Assembly (NCBI GenBank): GCA_959347315.1
Contig: OY365810.1
Location: forward strand, 10,859,228-10,923,227
Source: Bimastos eiseni
Taxonomy: Eukaryota; Annelida; Clitellata; Crassiclitellata; Lumbricidae
Direction of reading: 5' to 3'
DNA length: 64,000 nucleotides
Shown here one piece after another: positions 11,929-23,047 of this stretch (within the stretch, counting starts at the first letter, position 1; each line of letters starts with the position of its first letter). A program made the translations under genes and the position numbers. The notes beneath the pieces were generated by a model. That model did not search any database. It was given only the letters and a program-made list of their open reading frames with translations, and had not been told where the DNA came from.

Positions 11929-13496
11929 GAAGAAGAAGAAGAAGAAGAAGAATGAAGATGAAAATCTACTGAGATGTAGGCTTTTGTGATCTTATAATAC
12001 GAAATCGTTATAATGAGATGGATGATGATGCATTTTTCTGCTGTTACTTTGGTAGCCCTTGAATGCTGGTCTTGCGACCTGGCCGAAGGGGATCTATGCT
12101 GCGATACTTCAAAAAGAGTACAAGACATACGATGCTTTCCAAATGAAACAGTATGCATAGTGACCGTATCCCATACGACTACGGTTGTACCTGGTAAGAA
12201 CTTAGTCTGTGCAAATAGCGTGTATGCAGACTGTGTTCCGCCGATTGTGTTCATAATATTCGCAATTTTGTAGGCACGTTTTTGTTTTTTGAGCTATACT
12301 TAGGCATAGAATGCATCAATATTGACACTCAGGGCCATAAATTAAGTTCATAAATTAAGGAGTCACCACTAATTCAACCAATGATGTAAGTGTTGTATGT
12401 AGATTTAGGAGCAATTGTATGTAACTATGATTTGAAGTCTCATGTATAGGCTATGCAAGTATATCGGCCAATGACATAATTGTTATGTTAGTGTTGCCAA
12501 TATCATGTTGGATTCACATTGGCCTACGTATTTTTTGGTTCATACTGAACATACTTATTTGACGTGATTTTAGCTACATATTACATGCGACAACGTAACA
12601 TGTGCGGCACAGTGGCCGATCGGTTAGAGCGGATGGCCCGTAACATTCAGTGTGCGCTGAATGAGCGGGTTCGAGCCTCGTCCGAGGCGTCAGTCACTGT
12701 GTAGAGACCTTGAGCAAGTTCTTCGCGTACAATTGCTCTGCAGTACAACTGCAATTGCTCCGTCGAGGCCTGTGTGTGCACTTCTGAGCAAAAGATGTTG
12801 GAAGAAGGGTGATATAAATTTCAAGAATTTCAATGTGTGTAACTGTAATCACATAGCACACAAGTTAGATGTGGCTTAAAGATTGTGCTGGGGATATTTA
12901 GAAAAACCCTACGTTGAGAGATAGACCTAATTTTTGCCCATGACATTCAAGACTCTGGTCGCTTCCCTACTCACAATCGATCCTTTCTATCTAATATAAA
13001 TGAAAAAGTTTCCTTGCGATACTAATTGAATTACTCTGCTCTAATTCACTCTTCAGTCCCGCCGTTTTGGCTGAATAAAAACACCATTCTGCAGAAACGC
13101 TATTTGCCTATTTTAACAAAAAGCTGGCATCTGTAGTCAGCCGTCAGCAAGTCTCCTGTCTCGGTCTACTGACATCTGCAGTGGTCAATGATGCAACAAG
13201 TTATTGTTGCATCATTGACCACTGCCCACTTTCTTCATAACTACATTCTCGGCGTGACATTATATTAATCAATACATTATATCAGCCACCTCATTATCCC
13301 CTAATAACCATTCCAAACAGTCACATTATTTGCTTGTGCCTTAAGTGTTTAAATAAAAAAATTCGAAAAATATTATACACACATAGACTGACACTCATTC
13401 TGATCATTAAAGTTAAGATAATAATAATTTAAAAAATGTTCATTGTAATAATAAACACAAATACGACAATGATACTAATAACAATGATCATGAGCA

Positions 13497-13531
<35 letters not shown>

Positions 13532-15926
13532 GAAGAAGAAGAAGAAGAAGAAGAAGAATTTTTGCCCCGAGGTACACAGGATCCATCAGGGACTATAAAA
13601 TTAATGATGAAAATGTACTGAGATGTAGGCTTCTGTGATCTTATAATACGGAATCGTTATAATGAGATGGATAATGATGCATTTTTCTGCTGTTACTTTG
13701 GTAGCCCTTGAATGCTGGTCTTGCGATCTGGCCGAAGGGGATCTATGCTGCGATACTTCAAAAAGAGTACAAGACATACGATGCTTTCCAAATGAAACAG
13801 TATGCATAGTGACCGTATCTCACACGACTGCTGATTTACCTGGTAAGAACTTAGTCTGTGCAAATAGCGTGTATGCAGACTGTGTTCCGCCGATTGTGTT
13901 CATAATATTCGCAATTTTGTAGGCACGTTTTTGTTTTTAGAGCTATACTTAGGCATAGAATGCATCAGAATGGCAATCAGGGCCATAAATTAAGTCAATA
14001 AATTAAGGAGTCACCACTAATTCAACCATTGATGCAAGTGTTGTATGTAGATTTAGGAGCAATTGTATGTAACTATGATTTGACGTCTCATGTATAGGCT
14101 ATGCAAGTATCGGCCAATGACATAATTGTTATGTTAGTGTTGCCAATATCATGTTGGATTCACATTGGCCTACGTGTTTTTGGTTCATACTGAACATACT
14201 TATTTGACGTGATTTTAGCTACATATTACATGCAACAACGTAATATGTGCGGCACGGTGGCCGATCGGTTAGAGCGGATGGCCCGTAACACTCAGCGTGC
14301 GCTGAATGAGCGGGTTCGAGCCTCCTCCGGGGCGTCACTGTGTAGAGACCTTGAGCAAGTTCTTCGCGTAAAATTGCTCTGCAGTACAACTGCAATTGCG
14401 CCGTCGAAGCGTGTGTGTGCACTTCTGAGCAAAAGATGTTGGAAGAAGGGCGGTATAAATTTCAAGAATTTCAATGTGTGTAACTGTAATCACATAGCAC
14501 ACAAGTTAGATGTGGCTTAAAGATTGTGCTGGGGGTATTTAGAAAAACCCTACGTTGAGAGATAGACCTAATTTTTGCCCATGACATTTAAGACTCTGGT
14601 CGCTCCCCTACTCACAATCGATCCTTTCTATCATATAAATGCACAAGTTTCCTTGCGATACTAATTATATTATTCTGCTCTAATTCACTCTTCAGTCCCA
14701 CCGTTTTGGCTGAATAAAAACACCATTCTGCAGAAACGCTATTTGCCTATCTTTACAAAAAGCTGGCATCTGTAGTCAGCCGTCAGCAAGTCTCCTGTCT
14801 CGGTCTACTGACATCTGCTGAACTTGTTGCATCATTGACCACTGCCCACTTTCTTCATAACTACATTCTCGGCGTGACGTCCTTGGCATTGCTCTAAATT
14901 GGTGACAGTCCTACTTGCGCATTGTTAACTTATTTTACTTGCTTTTCATTCAATTAAAATTACCAAACTCCAAGGATTGTGACACGTCTTCTTGTTTTCT
15001 TAATTTTCTTTATTCACAACATAATATACAGTGCCTAAACTAGTATAAAAATTAAAACATAAAACGAACGTCCGTGTCCTTCGGAAGTCAGAGCAGCAAC
15101 TGTTCGATTACAAGCAATCAACCGTCTAATCAATACATTATGTCAGCCACCTCATTATCCCATAATAACCATTCCAAACAGTCACATTATTTGCTTGTGC
15201 CTTATGTGTTTAAATTAAACAAAATTCAAACAATATTATACAAACATAGACTGACACTCATTCTGATCCTTTCCCGACTTTTCAAAAAAAACTCAAGTAT
15301 GGCTTCTCAAAAGATTCCTGCCCTGGCTCACCCGATCCTCCGTCTTCGAATTCTGTACCTAGATGACACCCGCATTCTTTCCCTACCTTGGTCTGTGCTC
15401 ATGACCTGGCGACCAGACTCGAATCTTCTTCCATCTGACTCGACGCCGCGCTCATGAATAAAATGGCGCCCTTAACTTAGCCTTCAAGTGAAACTTCAGA
15501 AATTTGGAGTTTACGATTACCATACAACGAATGGCCGATTGGTTAGGGTGCTCAGTTTGCATCACAGAGTGTAACTTTTCGAGGCTCACCCGAGGCAACA
15601 ACTGTCTATAGGGACATTGAATCAGTCCTTCACTCTCAGCGGCAAAATGCATCAATATCACACATGTACTCAAATGAATAGATCAATAAATAAATAGAGG
15701 AATAAAACCAGAAGAAATGGTTATTTGTGTTGGTCTTTTGGTTTCAGGTCCGGTAGGTCCACTCATGAATGTAAAGCGAGGATGCGCAAAACCAGGTGAA
15801 TTGACGCCAAACGGAACACGTGCCACGAAATTCCGCAATGGCTTAGAAGTAATAACTTGCAAGTTCACGAATCAATGTGCAGAGGACAAGTGCAACAACC
15901 GAAAGATTGATCCCTGTATCGTGTAG
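9590..15926 (+). CDS. Ly6/three-finger-like secreted protein 1, with duplicated middle exon
   Basis: Exons 9590-9647, then 12056-12193 or 13705-13842, then 15748-15926 join in phase 1 throughout and give about 124 residues. Residues 1-19 form a signal peptide (MVRCIFVLLSMSLLTATVI); the first junction gives ALECWSC, a good cleavage and domain start. The mature part has the Ly6 pattern CWSC, further cysteines, RGC, and near the end ITC, QCAEDKCNN. Ly6/three-finger proteins fold by disulfides and bind receptors or other proteins at the cell surface. The chain stops 9 residues after the CN motif without a hydrophobic GPI tail, so it is probably secreted. The two middle exons are alternative copies; each is 138 bases, so inclusion of either or both keeps frame. 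Exon linkage is inferred from phases and needs transcript proof. Confidence 0.75.
9648..11705 (+). other. Inferred intron 1 of Ly6-like gene 1
   Basis: No coding exon recognised. Contains TAGGCCTAC at 10956 and a C/T-rich stretch at 10150-10440 whose open frames are compositional. Confidence 0.45.
11706..11953 (+). repeat. TAA/GAA microsatellite next to a CCTCGGGGC motif
   Basis: Long interrupted TAA array followed by GAA repeats. The left flank (11706-11747) is the inverted complement of 13564-13605, which borders the second array at 13497-13557. Similar CCCGAGG...CCTCGGG motifs occur at 21660-21690 and 63690-63720. Confidence 0.6.
12056..12193 (+). CDS. Ly6-like gene 1 exon 2, copy 1
   Basis: Acceptor TTGGTAG before 12056, donor G|GTAAGA after 12193, 138 bases, phase 1 on both sides. 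It encodes LECWSCDLAEGDLCCD and RCFPNETVC, then SHTTTVVP. An in-frame ATG at 12013 upstream also reads as a weak hydrophobic leader, so an unspliced start cannot be excluded, but that stretch doubles as the intron pyrimidine tract. Confidence 0.75.
12601..12865 (+). mobile_element. tRNA-derived SINE, copy 1
   Basis: A-box-like GGCCGATCGGTTAGAGCGG near 12614 and B-box GGTTCGAGCC near 12668 show a tRNA-derived head. The body GAGACCTTGAGCAAGTTCTT continues to about 12865. It is part of the tandem duplication. Confidence 0.65.
13178..13225. repeat. Perfect 22-base inverted repeat with 4-base loop
   Basis: Left arm 13178-13199, loop GTTA, right arm 13204-13225, arms fully complementary. The matching place in the second duplication copy (near 14818) has only the right arm. 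Confidence 0.9.
13705..13842 (+). CDS. Ly6-like gene 1 exon 2, copy 2
   Basis: Tandem copy of the exon at 12056-12193: same length, phase and splice sites. The encoded residues are identical until the end, where SHTTADLP replaces SHTTTVVP. Confidence 0.75.
14245..14512 (+). mobile_element. tRNA-derived SINE, copy 2
   Basis: Copy of the SINE at 12601, with the same A and B boxes and body, carried along by the segmental duplication rather than inserted independently. Confidence 0.65.
15519..15665 (+). mobile_element. tRNA-derived SINE, diverged
   Basis: GAATGGCCGATTGGTTAGGG resembles the A-box region of the other SINEs; GGCTCACCCGAGGCA and TATAGGGACATTGAATCAGT resemble the body. It lies directly before Ly6-like exon 3. 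Confidence 0.45.
15748..15926 (+). CDS. Ly6-like gene 1 exon 3: C-terminal half and stop
   Basis: Acceptor GGTTTCAG before 15748, phase 1, stop TAG at 15924-15926. It contains VKRGCAKPGE and VITCKFTNQCAEDKCNN, the diagnostic C-terminal Ly6 signature with Asn after the last core cysteine, then a short polar tail KIDPCIV. Confidence 0.8.
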
Positions 15927-16108
15927 CAAGACTGCACAACTCATGCTGATGATCAGTGGATTCTTTCGGTGCCAAATACAATTGCAAATGTGTGGCATCT
16001 GCTACGAATTCATATTCATTCCGTTAATACGACGATGCTTAAATCATAAAAACGTTAATTATACGCCGAATTTTAGTTATGTCTGTAATGTTATGCATTT
16101 CAATCCTA

Positions 16109-16114
16109 AATAAA
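16109..16114 (+). promoter_or_regulatory. Candidate polyadenylation signal of Ly6-like gene 1
   Basis: AATAAA about 185 bases after the stop codon at 15926. Position is reasonable. Confidence 0.4.
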
Positions 16115-19100
16115 AGTATGATCAAAACGATCGAGTGTGAGGCTATATCTAATGCATACAAATTTACCACGCTGACACCCATCGCAGGCTTTGATGTAAA
16201 CACTTCGAGTAATGGTTTCTCTTCTCTCATTTATCGCTGTATATGCTCTACTAAATCACGCACCATCCAATTCTCGACCAAAGAGACACCCGTCTTAGCA
16301 TCTACTCGGCCTCTACTGAACCTATGCAAACCGGACTCTGACCTTCCTCGGACAACCTTATTAGCAACCCACTTGATTTTACACAGCGCTCGTGAATAAG
16401 CTGGTACACTGCGCTTGGCTTTCGAGTGACGCTTGAGAAGCTTGGTCATCACAATTACGATTATAATTCAGAAAAGCAGAGAAGTCCTTGGCGACACATC
16501 TAGTCTGATAGATAGATTGCAATCGCGATCTCAAAAGTTGTACACATGAAACTATACGCTCATATTCACGACCAATGCATCATGTAAGGGAGTTGCTCAG
16601 GAATACGGAGTGAAGTTGAGGCTCAAGTTCGGTTACCAGAAGACTACAGAGAGCAGGAGGCAAAGGGGCTGCCTACTCCAGGGGGCCAAGACACTCAGTC
16701 ATTTCAAGTTGATGTATCAGTTTGCTGCTTGGTACCAAATTGAAGTTAGCGGTCTATACATCAACTTTCGTCCGAGGGGAGTGCAATCTGATAAATATAT
16801 GAAACATGTTTTGCACGGATCGAAGTGTGTATTGCTTTATTTTTTTTCTGAATGCTTTCCCATCGGACGAAAATGGATATATGGACCCTCATCCATAAAT
16901 TGACACTGAGAAACTAACTTTTACATCAATTTTAAATGGCTGCAGCATAATACACAAGCATGGTCTCGCATTATTTTCTTTATTTATGTGGAGATGCTCC
17001 AGTGCCTCACTCAGTACTTAATAGTCAGAAGCAAATCGCAAAGATGAATCAAAGCTCTTTAACGCTGCTCTGCGTCATGAACCGTCGAGCATGAAATGTT
17101 TTATAGAAACTGAAATTAAATGTGCAGTTCCATTATTTTCTTGCTTAGAAATGACGAGTTATCTTTTGCCTTACAAAAAGATTGATCATACTTATCATCC
17201 TGGGTACCAAAACCTCTGCCTACATTTTTGCAATAAAATAATTATTTACAAAGATGCGGCAAGAAGTCTAATTTTACTTTTAACAATGTACGACCATGTT
17301 TGTCTTTTAATGAAGTAAATGACACTTTCCCCATGGGTCGTTTTATTTGCACTCAAATCCAAGCATCTCTTCAAACGGATAGCTGTACCTAAGCGGATGC
17401 AATGGAATATAAATCAGTATAACTTCAGCATCACTTACACCGACTTCACCTTAGTTTTTGGTGCGAGCAGGCGAAGTATCGGCCGCTACACTGGAATATT
17501 AATCAGCTTTACTTCTGTATCACTTACACCTAACTCACCTTAGTTGATCTATTCATTTTGAGTACATGTGTGACATTGACTGCCACCAAAGCAAATGTCT
17601 GAACCGTAGAAATAATATTGACTCGGAGTTTCTCTATGATTTGCCTGTAGCCTAAGTGAAGGAAGCCCTGAAAAACGTTATTTCCTAAGCTTGAAAGAAG
17701 CGTAAAAGAAGCTGCATTTTCAAACTTCACGAAAATTAATATTGATGCTTAATAATGCGTAACCTAATAGAAATTAATAAATAAAAAATATTTAGCGCCA
17801 TTTCGAGAGACAATTTAGCAGATGCATTTACACGCTCAACGACAGCCTAAGACGATGTTAGATGGATGGAGTGAAGTATAATTGATTGTGATTTTATAAT
17901 TTAGGCCTACTTGAAGTGATTGTCAATTGTTGACTCGGGAATTCTGACAGCCAAGCTATAACAGCCATTATTTCAGAAAGCAATCTTGAAATGTTAACAA
18001 TAATAAAACAGTATACACAACAAGAGTAGGCCTACATAATTATTAAGATTTCATTTGCATTTCTCTTTTCCCCGCACTCTTCTTTCTCTCTTCTCCCTCT
18101 TCTTCAACTTTACCTCTCCTATTCTCACCACTTCCGCCTTATTTCGTCCTTCTCTTATTCCACCTCCTCTGTTTCTGTCTCTTCTGATTCTTATTTGGTA
18201 ACTTCTTCTACTTCTTGCTATCTTATTCGCTATCGTCTTCATCATCTTCTACTCCTTCTTCTTTTCCTTCCGGCTAGGATTATTCCATCGTTGGGGAGGG
18301 GTCAGCCACTCGGATCCTTTTTCTCCAAAAGATTCTGTCCGCTGCATCCTCGATTTTCAGCTTGTGCCGTGTTAGATCCCTTTCGATAATGTCTCTCCAT
18401 CTCTTCTTCTGTCGTCCTCTACTCTGATGGCCATGTACCTCCGCCTTCACGAGTCTTCTGATACCACTACATCTTCTTCTCCTTCTTCTTCTTCTTCACA
18501 GGAGGACAATCCGATATGCAAGCACCGAAATGTAAAAAAAAAATCTAAAATGTAACGAATGGTATTCATCGATCGTGCTGGTTCATTAGCATAATTGAGT
18601 TATTCAGCATTTTATCTTTCGCGAGCATTTGATGTATAACTCACACGTGTTCTGAGTTGGTCGTTAAATGTTGATTTCTTATATAAGTGTATGCTTTTAA
18701 ATTAAAAATGAGACACCGTTTATAGTCGTTGGGTAACGAATAATATTAAGACTACGCAGTCGAAATCAATACAATGCTTTCTTTCATTGCTTCACATTCA
18801 ACATTGTGATGATGTTCAAATTTGGCGAGTATATCTTAGCAACATATCAGTTTTATAACGTCTAAACGCTTTTACTTAATCTCCATTTAATTCTGCTGTC
18901 GTATCGGATGTGAAATTGTAACTTAGCAGCTGAGGTCATGAGTTCGGCCGTCGTTCGATGCTTACCTTTCTGGTATTTGTCGAAGTGCAATTTTCGTTCA
19001 TTGCCATTTATTATAATCGATCGGTCTACCCAGGATGGAGTTCTTCCGCCTTCGTAGAAGTGTTCATTTCTGGTTCACGCCCTCAAGCATAAAGGATTTG

Positions 19101-19199
19101 ACTCGTCCAGTCTCGTCAATGTTAGAACGATCGCAATTGATACACTTCTGGTGAAAATCGTTATTGGGATCGCTGTCTATCAATTCACTGTTCATTTAG
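16115..19199. other. Non-coding stretch between Ly6-like genes 1 and 2
   Basis: No supported exon. It should contain the missing signal-peptide exon of gene 2. Apart from the pyrimidine tract at 18058-18500 only short compositional open frames occur. Confidence 0.45.
18058..18500 (+). repeat. Pyrimidine-rich tract
   Basis: Long stretches of CTT/TCC-rich sequence, densest at 18058-18260 and 18475-18500. Low complexity; short open frames here are compositional. Confidence 0.6.
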
Positions 19200-19860
19200 A
19201 GACAAATTAGTGCCTTCCAAATTGCCAACCAGGTCTTCAGTAAGACCACTCAACTAACGCGCTCTTTCTTTGTCTCCGGTTCGACATTTATGAGGCTTTA
19301 GACAATTCGCAGATCACTCTTTTGGTTTTCTTTGAGGCCAGTTCCGTTTTCGACACTGTCGACCCTGATATTTTGTTCAAACGAATAGAAACGTCATTTC
19401 ACCTGCCTGGTTATTTATTGGTTGGTAAATTTCTATGAACCAGGCTTTGGAAACCGGGATGTCAAAAGCCAAATTTAATTGGATAGGCAATCGTCAGCAG
19501 CTTGTGAAGCTAGACCTAGACGCAATTACAATGGGTGGGTCACCGCTTTGTTCTGGCGGTCTCTCGCTCAGGGCTTTCTTTGCTACCTCTGCTACACTAC
19601 CTTGATTGCACGGCTCTCTCCGCTCTACAGAACGGGGCGTACTCGTAGTCTAATTTCCCACAAAGCTAATAAAAATAATAATCCCTTCATCGCTCTAAAT
19701 CAGGCTCTCGTTGGCGTGGTTCTTGCCCCTAGGGTACACTCTGACTCATTTTACGCTCCTCTAAGAGCTGTCCTTTCCAGTCATTCTGGGTGGATCGATT
19801 CTCGAAGCGCTTCTGAGTGTGGGCGCTATACAGATTCGTAATGATGGGGCGTAGGCCTGC
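19200..19860 (+). mobile_element. LINE relic with reverse transcriptase motif
   Basis: The reading TLLVFFEASSVFDTVDPDIL followed by FKRIETSFHLPG matches the CR1/L2 reverse transcriptase block with FDTVD. The 3' part ends near GGGCGCTATACAGATTCG, the family's terminal motif. Broken by stops and an internal deletion. Confidence 0.65.
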
Positions 19861-19991
19861 AGTCTGCATTAAATTCGCATTCTATATTTAAAACAAATGA
19901 ATTTAAGTAATCCTTCTGCTGTCATCAGATAGCTGAAATCTGGCAAAAACATGACTAATTATGTTGTGATGAATGCGTTTTTCCCCCGTAG

Positions 19992-20126
19992 GAGAACCGT
20001 TATTATGCTATAGTTGTGACAGCAGGAGACCCACGGAAACTGTTTCTTGCTTCAGGAATCCACAGACTACGATTCAATGCAAAGATCCGAAATCGCAGTG
20101 CTTCACGGAGAGTGCATCTGATGAAA
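19992..20126 (+). CDS. Ly6-like gene 2, N-terminal domain exon
   Basis: 135 bases, phase 1 on both sides, donor A|GTAGGC after 20126. Carries five cysteines beginning with LCYSC. Confidence 0.75.
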
Positions 20127-20699
20127 GTAGGCGAATGTAACACAACAGCAAGATGAATATGAATGATTATATAATGCTGTATGCTTTGATATGATGTGGC
20201 TTAATTATGACAGTGCACAGCCGAATGTGTTGTCAGTGTACACAATAAGGTAATTATGAGAAATTGTTACAGCGAAACCAACTTGTCTTATGGGCATTTC
20301 GTAATTATGGTGGCTGTATGATAGTAAGCTAGAAGGGTAATGCACTTCATTCGTTGTACGGATGCCACATGGCATAAAATTGAAGAAATATAAAATTGTA
20401 TGAACCAATATTTCAGTACCTTACTCGTTACCTAGTCTATGTCTCGCTAATTTGACTGAAAACGCTTAGCAACAGGCTGGAGGAAAACTCTCTATTATCA
20501 GGCAGTTAATATAACCTTTTTCTTTTTTATAGACTTCATGATGACGATTAGAAGCCTGAGCAGAGGCTGTAGCTCGGAATCACAGCAATCAATGTGCACT
20601 TTCAAACAGTCCAAAAGTGATTATCCGAAAGAGAAGATCCTCAACACAATATGCACCATCTTATGCAACACTGACAAATGCAATTTACAACATAAGTAA
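19992..20699 (+). CDS. Ly6/three-finger-like protein 2 (first exon not found)
   Basis: Two exons, 19992-20126 and 20533-20699, join in phase 1. The first starts after acceptor CCCCGTAG and encodes EPLLCYSCDSR, VSCFRNP, IQCKDPKSQC; the second starts after TTTTTTATAG and encodes IRSLSRGCSS, SMCTF, TICTILCNTDKCN and ends LQHK. The ten cysteines fit the canonical Ly6 set exactly. The chain ends four residues after CN with no GPI signal, so it is probably secreted. A signal-peptide exon must lie upstream but I could not identify it in 16-19.9 kb. Confidence 0.75.
20533..20699 (+). CDS. Ly6-like gene 2, C-terminal domain exon
   Basis: 167 bases, acceptor TTATAG, stop TAA at 20697-20699. Carries RGC and the CNTDKCN signature. 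Confidence 0.78.
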
Positions 20700-21907
20700 A
20701 GTGAGATTTGAAGTTTCTTTGACTCGTTTTAAGCCATTAAAGGCTAGAGGCTCTAGATAATGAGGTGCATAAAAACCGATATCGCATAGAGCGCTAGGAC
20801 AACAGACACATGGCGCTGGCTTGAATGTCTTGCAAGTATAACGTCAGACTTTAGCAGACTAACAATTTCCTTATAGCCTCTAATAGCGGCTGTATGAACC
20901 TGATTACCGAGGTTTATGAGTTTGTCGTTGTGTTGAATCACTGATTTGATATGCGTTAAAGTACATGTACTCATGTAACTAAATATTATTTTACGTATTT
21001 TAAACATTAAAACATTTTTTCGGCTTTGTGGTACTTAAAAATGGTCCTCAACTTGTTATTTAATATTATACATTTTATTTCGTTTCTTAAAACAGATTAA
21101 CTACGAATATAGAAGGAGACATTTTGAACAAATACAAAATACATCAACAATGTATGAACATCTACAATTTGGATCCAAGCAACGGTTTCATTAGATGTCA
21201 TACCACGGCTGATATTAGACAATAAACAAACACGTTTTTTCGCCAAAAACTGAACAACCAATAAAGCTTCACGAAATTTTAATGCATGTTTTTTAGTCAG
21301 AACGGCATACGGGACATACGTTGCCATAATATGAAAACAGGGATTATTCTATCTTGCGTAACAACCTAGACTTAGCAACAGGCTGGAGGAAAATAATCAT
21401 AGCCAAAATAAAACATAGCTAATGTGTCATCGCCACTCATCGAAGTGAATTATTCTAAAATAAAAGATAGCTAGCACAGTTTTCTCTTTTCTGGGCATCC
21501 CTCTGATTACCTCAAGTCGCACTTATTTACAGTCAAAAATTCCAATGCCAATGCTAAAACCGATACCAGTACAATATTAGCAGTGACAATTGCAGTGCCA
21601 ATGATCAATGACCACAACGTTAATAAAAGAATTATAAACATTATAACAATTGTATTTTTTACAGCCTGAGGGATCTCTCGTACCTCGGGCATTTTAACAA
21701 CACATTAATAATAACAACAATGATTATTATTAGCGTAATCATAATTATAGAAATAATGACAATGAAAGCGTAACGGGGAGAAGAGGGAGATGACTTTCCT
21801 CTACCAGCGCATCTCGATGACTATTCAACGCTACAAAGCAGTTGCTTTCAAGGGAACTTTCGCTGCTCATGAGTCCAACGAGCAGGGCTACTCCGGATGA
21901 CATCACC

Positions 21908-21957
<50 letters not shown>

Positions 21958-22724
21958 TACTCATCTTTCCCCACCGTCTTACCTACACGCGAGCAAAGAC
22001 GCCAGCGAACGCTACGACGGACGACCGACGAAAAGCGGTTCAGATCGATATCGGCAGTGGGCCGTATACCCGAATGACCGGTCACTGATAAAAGCTACCG
22101 CGATGTATTATTCAGACACTATACTGGCTTTGATGTTAGGACACAGGGAAGGGATTCATGCACCTGTATATTATACCTGTGAGACTGTGCATTAAGGATC
22201 CTCCGGCTGATGAGACCACTATGAACACGATCCACACGAACTGTCGTTCGTCAACTTTATATTCAACGATAACTTTAGATGTATTATTTTATTTCATTTT
22301 GCTATTAAAGCATTTTTTAATCTTTACATTGGTCTGGAGTAAACAGTCTGGAGAGGACCGGTCTTGGAATAGAACGAAGGAGGGCTAATCTATGACAATC
22401 ACGTAGCATATATTGTGGCCTTTATATTGTGCGAAAGTGGACATCGTTTACCGTCTACAGCGGTTCGCTTGGCGTAGGCATATGTACCCTCTGTTAAGAT
22501 TTACCTAAGTGCGAAATCTCAATCATGACTCATCATTCATAATTTATGCTAATTAAAATAGGTTATTAGCACACCAATAACGAAACATACGGTTTGCAGA
22601 ATACAAACCTGAAATTTTTATATGTGCCACATAATAATATAAGTTTAGTGAACGTTCATTCTACAATGTATACATTGTGTAGTATGAATGATGATAAAGA
22701 TGCCTTCCAACATAGCGAACGATT
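20700..22724. other. Stretch between convergent Ly6-like genes 2 and 3
   Basis: No supported gene. Holds the AAT repeat and a CCTGAGGGATCTCTCGTACC motif near 21664. Confidence 0.45.
21909..21957 (+). repeat. AAT microsatellite
   Basis: About 16 uninterrupted trinucleotide units. No gene signal around it. Confidence 0.9.
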
Positions 22725-23047
22725 TCATGTCACCTGGGCTTCATTGGACCACGACGGCTGAGGAGGAATTGACCAGTCGTTGCAGTTGTCTCCGTCGCAA
22801 CTTTTAGTACAGATAGTCAGCGTTAAGTTCGCCCATTTCACGTATTCAGATTCTGCACATCCAGGATATCTTGTAAACAAATATGGTTCTATGCATCCCC
22901 TTTCGACGTAGAATTTTATCCTATCCATGATCCGCCTGAAAATGACAAGTAAGGCATTGGTGTCCTCACAGCGTAGAGATGTATATACATCATACAGTAC
23001 ACCGTAAACTACTGAGGACTGGTACGTGCTGGAGTCAGGCTTGGGAT
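22725..23047 (-). CDS. Ly6-like gene 3, C-terminal domain exon
   Basis: The frame is open from 23047 to the stop at 22725. Alternative acceptors are before 23047 or 22935. The Ly6 signature is in 22725-22890. Confidence 0.72.

Larger units (their letters stand above)
11760..15270 (+). repeat. Tandem segmental duplication carrying Ly6 exon 2 and a SINE
   Basis: Block 11.77-13.26 kb reappears at 13.43-14.88 kb, including the TAA/GAA microsatellite, Ly6 exon 2, intron and a SINE; block 13.26-13.41 kb reappears at 15.12-15.27 kb. The second unit carries about 245 bases (14.88-15.12 kb) that the first lacks. Identity is very high by eye, so the event is recent. Confidence 0.85.

Noticed and set aside
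12601..12690. Possible functional tRNA gene
   Set aside because: A and B boxes are present but no paired acceptor stem or closed cloverleaf could be drawn, and the same body recurs at 14245 and 38217, as expected for a SINE.
20753..21327. Short minus frames between Ly6-like genes 2 and 3 as further Ly6 exons
   Set aside because: They lack the cysteine spacing and CN signature.
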